Below, piece by piece: positions 13,601-25,600 of a stretch of 64,000 nucleotides of DNA. The notes beneath the pieces were generated by a model, which saw only the letters and a list, made by a program, of their open reading frames with translations, was not told the DNA's origin and did not search any database. The DNA is from Saururus chinensis. Lineage: Eukaryota > Streptophyta > Magnoliopsida > Piperales > Saururaceae. Where the stretch lies: assembly GCA_035235625.1 (NCBI GenBank), contig CP141141.1:8491968-8555967 (forward strand), in the 5' to 3' direction. Numbering within the stretch: position 1 is the stretch's first letter; each line of letters starts with the position of its first letter. The position numbers and the translations under genes are program-made.

Positions 13601-16600
13601 TTGTAAGAACTTGGCGAGAAATGGCGAGTTTGGGTGAGAAATTACCAAGATTAGTGAGACATTACTGAGATGTCACCACGACTGTGTAATCTAGAAAAAT
13701 AGCCTGGCTATATAGTCTCTTGCCACAGTATCTCCTTACCAAGACTGAGATCTCGCGAGATTGCGAACCTTGCTCAAGATGCAATAGTTCTTTTTGGAGG
13801 GTAAAAGGATTATTTCTTTTTCGTTTTTTGCTCGGCAAGGAATATTACTTTTTCCCATAGCTGAAGTTATAATGATTGAGATGCACCAGCATTTCTGGTA
13901 AGGTATACTTTTCCAACATCCACAAGGCTTCAGCCATTTTGGAAGATGGAAAGAATTGTTCCTGATAGGTAAAATTTTCTAGTCTGGCAAGATCATCTCT
14001 GATGGCCGAGATTTGTCACAAAAATAGCAAGCACTTAGAAGGAAAGCAGCCTAGCGAGACCTTATCAGGGTTTTGCTATTGTGGCATCTTTCTCTGCTAG
14101 ACATGGAAAATCTACCCTTCTTGATTTCTCTATGTCACAGCCATGGTTGGCAATGTTGTGAGATCTTGGATGTTTCTTGTAGAGTTGTCATTCTTGGTCC
14201 TTAAAATGAGAAAAGACATGGTGTGAAGATGAAATCTACACCATCTCTCTGAGATCCCGGTTTTTGGCAAGATCTGGGAGAAATTCAGTAAGATCTTGCC
14301 CAGATGACCCCTCCCCCTCGTAAAGCACAATTTCTTTTTCATTTTCTCAAATTTTATCTTTTTTTTTAGCACTTCTACATTCTGGCATGCGCCATTATAG
14401 TAGAGACTCATCTGGTAGTTGGCAGCGACGTTCTAACAAGGTTGCAGATGTCTGCAGTAAGGCTGAAACTTTTGCAGGTTGACCTGTTGGCCCAGCCTGG
14501 CCCGGCCCGGCCCGCTCTTTCTCTCATTTCTGCAATTTGTGGTATTCGAATCGGATTGCTAGGCTAGTACGCAATGGGCTTTTCTCCAAGTAAGGTAGAA
14601 ACTAATTGGGGACTGCTGATGTGGCCCAATTTGGAGGTGGCCAATAGCTCGAAATAGCAAATTTTTGGAGTATATGATACCACACCCTCCCTCTCACTAT
14701 GGCCCATTTCCTACAGGCACATACATCCAATAAGGATGGTTGTTGCTCAAAATGGTACGTGCTCAAAGTGGGTTCAGAGGTGGAAAAAGGTGACTAAATT
14801 TGACTGGATTCCCATCCAATTTCCTCGAACATAGCAATTAGAGAAGATAAAACTCAAAGAAGAGGCGTGGGAAGCAGGAGCTGCCACTGGTGCAAAAGTA
14901 ACAATAAAGTGAGGCATCTACTCTGGCAGAACTTCACATGAGAACCAAGCATGACAGCCATTGCTATCGCCTCACCAATTTTAGCTCTCCGGCCTTTCCG
15001 TCTCTGATTCATGTCTCGGGATAATTCTCGATAAGGGTGAAGGAACATCTCCATGAAATCTGATCACAGTTAAAAGGTAGCAAGGCAATTCAAATAATCC
15101 AAAATAGCCATAAAAACTTTTCCCCGGCCCTAGCCCTACTAGCCCTAGGTGGCCCTGAATAAGGCCGGCAGTCCTTTGACTGTTTTATTTTGCTAGTATA
15201 GTATATGCAAGAATCTATGATTCTCAAGTGGAACAAATAGATAAAAATACAGAGCACAAGGGGTATCCATAGAATACACGGAATTCAGCACCAGCAACTC
15301 TAGGTATAGTACATGTGTGAATATGATTGACACACATTAGCCTGCACATACAGAGCAAATATAAATACACAGCATCTTTTGAGCAGCACATTAGCCTCAA
15401 CGTACAGAGTAAATATAAATACACTTTGGAAGGGATACATTAACTATACAAGCAATAACAATAACTGAAAAGAGCTGTTGGAGCAACCACCTCCTAGCTG
15501 GAAAAGGTTGTTACAATTGAAAGAGGTGTAGGGAGGTGTGCCAGAGGTGTGACCTAAGCCCGGCCCAGCCTGATTTCAGCCCTAGTCGGCAGCAGTTTTC
15601 GACGAAATTTCTTCTTCTCTTCTCCTTGTATTTATTATTCCCCTTTAGATCAGACCAGTTGGTCTGATTTTTTTTGTTTTTTCTGAACTACCTGTAGCAG
15701 ATGAGCTGCCGACACTGATTTGAATTGTTGCCAATTAAATGCCTATAGGATTTCCCTTAGAACTCCTTGAGAATTATGAGCAAGGTTTGTAATCTCACAA
15801 AATCTCAGACTCAGTGGAATCACCGAGGCCCGAGTGGCCTAGTTACATGGTCTTGGCGGCTGAGATCATGCTAATCTTGGTGTGAACTCACTTAAATCTT
15901 GTGGAAATCTCCTCATTTATCATATGTAAATAATTTGTTGTTTATTTTTTCTCTCCCCCACACCCTTGAGTTAATGAAGGTCAAAGAAGAAGAGGAAGGG
16001 TAAGGAGAAGAAGAGGAATAAGGAGAAAGATGAGGAGGAAGAAGAGAAAGAAGCCTAGGATGGAAACCCTGTAAATCCTATTAACCCTCATAAAGTCGAC
16101 TTCTTTGCTCTATGTACAGACCTCTCAAAGCAGTTTGATCATTTTAAAATTACTTGCATTAATATTAGTTTGAGATGTTAAACCTTTGATAGACAGAGAT
16201 GAGGCCAAAACAGATATTGAGATATGGAATTGTTAACTATGGTGACAGACTTGCTGAGATTGTTATTGTAGCGAGATCTGAGATTTTGCTAGATTGCATT
16301 CCATGCTTGTAATAGAGTAGGAGCCATCATGCTATTGAGTGATAATTGGTTATATAGATGTCTTTGTGGCCATCCATATATCTTCAACTCAACTGGTAGT
16401 GTGATTGCTGCTGATTTTTTTACCATACCATTCTAATGGTATGGCATGACAGCCACTTCAATCATCTTGAGTTTGCATCACTATGAGAGCTAATCTGTCT
16501 TGATTGTTGTTCTTTACTGGAATCTTAAGAAGGCAGCTTGAACCTTGTGGTCTTCTAAACTAAAATGGAAGTTGAAAGCTGATAAATGCTTCTGTGTCTA

Positions 16601-19600
16601 TTAATCTATGTGATTCGTCATAATTCACATTTGAAGGTTCTGCATATTATATTGGGATGCTGTTATAAGAATTAGGCTCACTTGATGTTTCTGAATTGTA
16701 TTTATCCTTCTTTAATGCCTTGAATTTGATGTTTCTGATTTGGACTTATCCTAAATTAATGCATTGATTTATTGATTTGCTTTTGATTGTGATTTGGTCA
16801 TTGAATTTGTCAGCTTATTTACATTATTTTAAAAAACTCAACTGTAGTTCTTTCACATGGCATGTTCTTCCATTCAGAAATTAAGGAAATGTTGTCGATC
16901 GTGTTGCGTGATCTACGGTTTGGCTCCGCAGTCGTGCATCAGGTTCTGAAATGCTTTTCCTACCCAAATTGTATGCTCGTTATTAGTAGATAAATTAGCT
17001 TGCTACTGCTGATCTGTTTTGGGTATTTCTTATCATTAGTAGTTGCTTATTCTGTTCTAGCTAAATTGTTCTATGCTAATCACTCTACTTGAATAAGTGA
17101 GATTTTATGAGCTAATGATCTTAGATTTTTTATAATAAAATTTCTAATCCTAACTATTTTTTAAGTTCAGTTTTAGTTACAGTCGATTGCTTCTGTTCAT
17201 GTTTCTATAGTTGTATTTGTGAAGATGAAAAAAAAATAAAAGTTGAATCTATATTTAGAGAGCTTTCTATGTGCTCTACTAGATAACAGTCATGCAGCAT
17301 ATAAAATGTCATCGTCTTGATGATTTCCTCTGTCTGTCTCATCCTCTTGGTTCCTGATGGAGGTCATACTGAGGTTAAGGGTAAATTTTGTATCAAGCTT
17401 AGGGGCTGAATTTATGTTTTTTGGCTATAAAATTGTTTCAGATTTGTTTATGGTTAAGGGCTTTAATTAAACCTGAAATTGGGTTTGAAGATAAGTTGAT
17501 AATAAAGCAGAAGAGGATTGTTTTTGTAAGTGGAAGGAGGTTACTCATGGGTTGTGTACGTTACCTGAAGATAAGTGTTAACGTGTGGGAGCTGCAATAA
17601 TTTTTAGTGCAAACTAAATTTGTTATTGGGTTCAGTTAATTATGGTATTTTGCTACCCTGAAGCTGCTGATAGTTTGCACTTGGAGTTGCGAGTGGATCT
17701 TTGGTTGGGTCAAGGGGACCATCAACAAAAAATTGAGGAAGGTTGATGACTTGAAAAAGAAAGGGAAGATGCAATAGAAGAAGAAAGGATAAGAAATTGC
17801 AGAAGATGAAGATAAAAGAAGAAGAAACACAATAAGTTGAAGAAATATATGGAGGGAGAAGTAGAGAGAAAAGGCACTAGTAGGCTGGTCAAGTGACCCT
17901 AAAGTGCAAATCTCAAAGTAAGGTTGCATTTGGCGCTGCTCAATTGGGCTCTTTCTCGACTAGTTAGGGTGCAAATGTGCAGTACTTCTCAAAAATCTTG
18001 TTTGGGTGTGCAAGCTGCTTAGCATTCATTTGAAGAGAATTTTAAATATAAAAGTTGTTCATAAAGAAGAATTAAGGATAGCTCTTTGATAAAAAAAAGT
18101 CGTTGATAGAAATTGATGAGGATCTTGGTTGAGATCCTATGTAATTGTCCTCTAATGTTAACCAATTCTTTAAAAAAACTAAAAATCTCAAGAAGATCTC
18201 AACCTTGATCCTCTCCAATTTTCCTCTTATGTCACATTTTTCTTAAAAAAAACTTTTCTTTACTTAAGCTTAACTTTCCTTAAATTTTTATATTATTTTT
18301 GTTCACTTTCCTTAAAATGACCTTCCTTATCTCGTCTAGATCTTGAATTTTTGGTCGGCTGAGATCAAGATTGCAAACCTTGCACATGTCAGCCCCTTTT
18401 GCCTCCTTAGAAATGGCTGAGATTGCCATCCCATGGCTATTTCTAACTGGGACAGAGTATATTGCCAGCCTCTAGCCTAGTCCATCCAAAGGCTGGCTGG
18501 GTTCTGTGGGTCCTTGGCTGCTAAGGGAAACTGAGTGTACCAGTTCAAGGCCATGTTTGGGATCTTGTTGCTAGACCTGGCTACGTACCGCCTTGTCTTG
18601 AATAGTGTATATCTTTGTTAGGAAAAATGTGGTGCTGGTTCATGTGCTTTTCTTATTCCAGTCCTTTTTTCAACAATTTTTATTTGCAATCTTTTTGGTA
18701 GTCATGATTTTTTTTCTTTTTGTGGCTTCATTCTTCTATAGGAAGCGCTTGCTGCAGTCTTTGGCAATGGATTATCGACAGCATGTGTTGTTAATTTGGG
18801 TGCTCAAGTGACGTCAGTCATGTGCGTTGAGGCAAGCACTTTATTTAGATAGTTCTTCCATTTAAATGAAATGCACTTTATAAGATCGTCAATCAACATC
18901 AGAATTTTTATGTTGTTAGCTTCTTGTTGGGATGATTGAAAATTTGTGCAGCTTTGTTGTACATTTTCTGACATATCTTAATAATTGCTAATTGTTTATG
19001 CTTTTGATGAATGTAAATTTTTAAATGCTATTATTTCCAAAATATAGGGCTATCTAGTTATGTGTTCAAGTTTTTAGCTTCTGCTTTAGATGATATAACA
19101 TTTTGTGCAATTTTGTGGTTCATTTTCTAACTGATTTGCTTATTGCTTATTGTATTTTAATTTATTGGAAAGAAGTTAATGCTAGCTTTACTAAATTTCA
19201 GGATGGTGTAGCTCTTCCTATGACTGGTATGACCTTGCCATTCGGTGGAGAGGTATGGGCCTTTTAAAGTGTACTTGATTTGTTTACTATGCTGTCGGTT
19301 GGCGTATCTGGTTTGTCCATTTTGATATGCACACAATTTTCCTATATTGAGCTTTTCTCTTAATAGCTTGTGATATTTTGGTTGAATTGAAATATATCTG
19401 GTGCAGGATGTCTCGAAGTCTCTCTTGTGGGTCCAACAACACCACCGGACATGGCCTGCAGTATCTACGGACCCTTTGGCGAAGCCTATTGATTTATTGA
19501 TGCTCAACAAATTAAAAGAGCTTTACTGCCAAGTTAGGGTGGGTGTTCTATGCTCTCCTTTTAGATGTGAGATCAGTAAAAGACTTCAGCCAGTTAATTT

Positions 19601-22600
19601 TTCTTTTGTCTATTATGGTAGTGATTGACTTCTTTTGTCGTTATTGTTGTCATTTCTTTTGTGCAAAAAATATCTGTCATATGTTTATATATTTGCATCT
19701 TGAAGATTGGCTGGCTAATGTGATGTTATAGCTATTGTTCAGGAAGGGGAGTTTGATGCTTTGGCCGTAGTTCATTCTTATGAAGATGGAAAGCCTCCTG
19801 CATCACATAAGACAAGGCTGTTGGCACTTAATGTAATTTTCTCTTTTGTTTTTCTCTGCTGCAAATTTTTATTTTTATTTATGTTTGAAAACATGATCTG
19901 TTGTCCCATTTTTTTGTTAAAAAGGTCTGCTTGGGTGGTCTTATTTTCGAAATGTGTAGATAGTGTACTAGTGTACAAGATTTAAGATAGATCAAAAGCA
20001 ACAGGACTTTACATGGGTTTATATGGTCTGGCAGAATTGAAAATTACCTCACTGAGATGAATTTTTCAAATGAAAGTGAAGAAAACATATTTTCATAAGA
20101 AAATTCTCCTTCAATTTGAGTTAATATCGTCCAAGCAAATTTCCATGAAAGAATTTTTTATAAGAAATCTTCCATCTGATTTTTTTCATTTTTTTAAGAA
20201 ATAAGAGTTCATGTAGGAGAAAATTGGAGAGGATCTTGACAGAAACTCTAAAACCTTTAAATTTTTTGTCCATAGACAAAAGATAAATTGAGATATTAAA
20301 GTTCTTATATTATACTATCGAATTTCAATAATTGAGGCCTGATTTGTGACTGAACCTTGTATTATTAAACGCTGGAATTTATGGCAAACTTAAGAGGCAT
20401 GCCTGTATGCTTGCAGATGCTGTTACATTATTTAGTTATGTTGCTCAATCGGAATTTGATGGCTTGAGCTGCCTATTGCCTTTAATATACCAAAAAAAAA
20501 AGCAACAGAAAATTAACTTCATGTAAGGAAACTATGTGCCACATAATTTATTGTATTGCTTAAGTGCAGTTTATCATGTCAAATGTCTGGCTGATTTTTG
20601 GAAACATGTGAAATTTTGTTTTAGAAATTCTTTGAGTTCAATTGGTTTCTGGACTGAGAAATGTAATTATTTCTTAAATAGGTGCCACCAATGGGTTTGT
20701 TCTTCCCTCAACTTTTAGTCCCAGATGAGTACCCACCACCTCCTCGTTCCTGGTGAGTTATCATTTTCCTGTTATCATGTTTTTAAATTAGCATCCATGT
20801 ATTTAGAGACTGTCATGTTGGTGTGTGTGCGCCAAATTCTGCTTGTTGAGCTTAGTAATTCTGTTTGTTGTAGTTTCAAAATGCTGATTACTTTTGTAAT
20901 TTTCCTAATTTTGTATATACAGAGCTATATGATCGTATGATTGTTTGCTCAAAAACTGTATATTTTAATATATTCTTTTTGTTATTAGGTTCCATGATTA
21001 TGAAGATATGCTAGAAGACACTTGGCATATGGAGTTTCAAAGAAGACCAGAAATGTCAGATGCTTTATATGCTAATATCAATGGTGGAGCAAACATATTT
21101 GAGAGCTACCCAGTATTTCCTACAAGAAATAAGGGAGAGGATAATCTTGGACTAGCTGAAGCAATCACCAAAAGTATCCTTTCAACAGGTACAATCCTGC
21201 ATTCTCTATTTCTTTATTCTTCTATGATTGAAAGAAGTTGTTGTTGGAGGAAATGAAAAATAGAGAAGAGAGAAAGATGACGGTGGACTAATAGCGATAA
21301 GATGAGATCCCAACAAGTGCTGATGAGGACAATGAATGGAGAAATGGAAGTCTTTAAGCCTGTAATTTCATTCCTCTATAATAGATGGCAGCATATGCAT
21401 CCCTGTATGAAGGTTTTGGCTTTCTTTTTAAAATACCAAGAAGTGAGATCTTTTTTATACACGCATATGTGACTTTTAATTGACACTTAGAGTTGACTCA
21501 ATTAAAACATAGGCTTGTCAGGGACACCTCCTTGAAAAATACTTGGTCGTCTTTATTACTTAATTAATAATTTCTTCAATAGATCTTTTCAGGCTTCTGT
21601 TTTTTTATTTTGGATCAGTTAACATAAGCTTATGTTTTCGTTAGAAATTATGAACGAATTTGCACTTTTAAAGCTTTATAGCCCCAACTAATCTATAAGT
21701 TTCAGATATATGAAAGTTGATATATTTGTGTTACCTTTAGGCCTAACAGCAACATAATTTGGTATCTTTGAGGGCGATGTTGATGAACAGTACTCAGTGA
21801 ACAGAGAATTGTTCCTCATATTTGTATCTTTACTGTTATGTTCCAAACTGATTAATGATGTTTCTGTTTACCTATTTTGCAGGCCGAATAGACCTCCAGA
21901 GAAAGCTATTTTGTAGCATACAACTGGTGAGCATTTTTTGTAAAACATGAATATTTGAGGGGAATTCTGATGTACACTGTCATTCTACAAAGCTAATAAT
22001 GGAAAATTGATCAGATAGGTGGAGTCGGATTGACGGGTGGTCTAGTTCCTGTAGTGGAAGAGAGGTATGTTTTGCTTTTCACACTATAGGTTTATGTTTC
22101 CGTTCTGTTTGATGAAATTTTAAGAACTTCTTAATGCCTGGAAGAAGTTTCCATGTCTCGTGAGATACCATTGGAATTTTAGTGTTTAAATTGATTTCTG
22201 ATTTCACTGCACTGTGTGGTTTCCATGTCCATATGCTATGCCCTCCACTCTATTAAGTCCCATGAATGAAGCAAACAAATCAAATCAAACCAAATGATTT
22301 TCATATGGTCCATGAATTTTTTTTCCCTAAGCTTCTGTAGAATGCTAAGTGAGAGCTCTATTTCTCTCGTAATTATTGTCCCTCTCCTTTGTATATGACA
22401 TTTCTATTCAAATGAGGGACCAAATATTGGAGAGAAATTTATCACAAATAAAATAGTATTCTGATAGAAGCTGTCAATTGTGCGGCTGATCAGGGTAATG
22501 ATACTTGTAATGATAATTATCTTAGGTTAAAACATATACTATCTCGACTTGTATGGAAACATATATTAAATATGATCTTGAGGAATTATTCATAGGTTAC

Positions 22601-25600
22601 CCGAACATTTCTATGAAGCAATTGAATATTAGAATGGTAAAAAAATAAAGAAAAATTAAATATTAGAAACCTAAGACTTGTCTTTTGTGTTTGACATCTT
22701 GACCCAGGCCAAAAGAGAACTGATGATCAAAAGAGACTCAGTAACTCGGATGAGTCCAGTTTGGACTTATCATTGACAGTTATAAGATTCAAGGTGCTGC
22801 CTAAAATGTGGGTAAAGCTGGTTAGAAATTGACCAAATTCTTTCCTAAAGGAAACATATTTTCCATTTGATTTTGGTTCTATAGAGGGGTAGTTATTGTT
22901 GCAAAAAAACATGTATCATGTGGAAGAATATGAAGAGGGGTGCAGGGGTAGATGAGATGACAACAAAGGGTGGAATAATAACATTGGCGGAGGTAGAAAA
23001 GAGGTGTCTGATGGGAGGATATGGATCTGCTATCACCATTAAAGCTTTTTCTGACATCTGATATTTAAGTCATAATCATGTTTTTTTGAAATTTAAAAAA
23101 TGGAATATTGGCTCTCAGATGTAAGGAATAGCTCATAGTCTCTACATGACTGTTTGATCATGTTTTGACTTCAAACTGGAACAGAAGGGATATTCTAGCT
23201 TTAGTTCCGATTTTCTGATAGGTAGTGTTGAGACAGGTTGTTACTCATTTTATGTGGCAGAAAAATCAGTTTCAATGAATGTAATGTACTACGGTTCCTG
23301 TTTTAACTGTCTGAATCCAGACAAAATTTAGATTGTACATATCTTCATGATGTGATGCACTGAAGTCGCCTTAACTTATTTTGGTTTTAGTTGGGGCTAA
23401 AAACAGCTGCCTGAGTGACTATAAATGTGAGCTGAGCTTGCTTACGTGTCCAAATTAAGTCAGTTTTTAATTGGAAGATGGGGTGGGGGATCTGGTCATC
23501 TGGGTCACAAACTTATATTTTGGATAGAGCTACATAACAATTGTTGAATGAGAAATGCTACATGTGCTTGCCAATGTGTCCGCTTGCCCCGGGCTCACTA
23601 TCACCTGTGCATGCTGGTATGTAGTGTAATGCCTGCATGACAGTGAGCGGTCACATGGGTGAGCACATGTTGCATTTCTCTGACATCTTATATAATCTAG
23701 ATATGGTAATGTTGCTGATCCTTTAGAAGTCTCCTTGAGTTTAGGTTTAAATAATCGTTAACATAATTATGTTATCTCTAGGATCATCCATATTCTTGGT
23801 AGAGAGAGCAATTGTTTCCTTGTTAGATTTTTCCAGATTTAGAAATTTTCTTTTGTGTAAATTTTTTATTATGTAATTTAATATTTGTTATTTCCCATGA
23901 TGTTGGGATGCTGTTTACAATTTTTTTTTTCTTTTTCAAATATTTAACAGAGTTTTGCATGCCATCCCCGCAAATGAAGCAATTGACACTGTTGAGGTAT
24001 TCAAAATCTTATGCTATCTTTGCCAACAAGTAACTTTCAAGTCTTGGTAGACTGATCCTTATAACTATGATGTAATCGCAGGTCTTGCAGTCAAGAACTG
24101 ATCCAAACTTTGTATGTTGGAAGGGGGGAGCGGTAAGTTGTATTACCTCTGTTATTATGTGTTAGGAAACATATATTCAAATTATGTTTTCACATCAGGT
24201 GTTGTCTTAACTCTATTTTTTTATTCATCAACAAGGTTCTCTCTATAAATTTTTAAAAGCTACTCGTGCACAAAGGTATTGAATGCTCTTGGACAAGGAG
24301 AGCTTTAGGCGCCTAGTTGATTTTAAGTTATGAGTTGGATGGAACACTAAAGATTTGCCTACAAATAACAGATAGTAGACAGAAACGAATAAAGTTGAAG
24401 AGAGAGGAGAGAGCTAGTATGAGAAACGCACAAGAGGGTTGTGCTAGCATTTACAATCCTCTATTTAAAATTTAGATTTCTTTATTTACAATTACGGGTT
24501 CCTCAGATTTATGTAAATAAACTCAGCAAAATCCCCCTCTCCCACCCAAACAAACTGAAATCCTGACTTGTGTCACTATGCTTCCATATAGCTCTGGCAG
24601 TCTGGTTGTTCCCCAGAACTGCCACCCCGGCTCCACCCTCCGTACCAACAACCAACTTCTCCCCCTCTCTTCACCAGACACCTGCTCCGCATCCTGCATA
24701 CGTATGATAGTTTTGGAAATTTTTATTTGATTGGAGGGGTAACCTTGTCCTTAAAAAAGTCCTTAATGGGCAAAAGAAAAGTTATCAGGACTCCCGTTCA
24801 TATTTATCATTGGTGCTCTTTACCCCTTTCTTTTAAAATATTATTATTAATTCATTGCTTGGTGTGGGTTAGCTGTTTATTTATCATCTGATTTTGAAGC
24901 CCAACAACGCACAAATCATTTGATTGTTTCTACTGCTTGAACTTGCATTGCTGTAGAAACTAGAAAAGGACTGATGGCAAGCAAATCTGCTTAATAGACG
25001 TGGACATAAATTTTAGGTTGGAGATTTAGGCTAGAAGGTTTAGCTTTTGGGTCTTACTGAAAGGGAAAGTTTATCAAATTATATATGGGATTTTAGGGCT
25101 GAAGCAGGTTGCTTTTGCCTTGCACTGAATTAAGTTAAGAGGATAGCTTTTTTTAGGATGAAAAGTAGCACATACAAGATAAAGTATAGACAGAAGGAGG
25201 CAGAGGAAGTTAACGGACAAAAGATACCATTGAGGAAAGGGAAAATTATTTTAATAATATCAAAAAAAAAAAGTCAGTCCACTGGTAAATCATCACTCTT
25301 TTTTAATATGAAGTTATCTACTCTTACAACCTTACTTGCTCTAGATAGAAGAATCAGTATCTTATAGTTGATCATAATCAATGTCATCACCATTCACTTA
25401 AATTGTCTTTTATCATTGTTTTTTGCAATGCCCACATCTGCCCCTAACTTATCCAAAAATTTCCCGAACCAAACCTAATTGACCCCTAATCGGATTGAAC
25501 CTGAATTCTGAATTTGTGACATGCCTTTAGCCCCTCCCACTATTTAGGATGGTCTCATTCATCCACTTTCAGACTTTTGGGAATGATTTTGTAGGTATGA

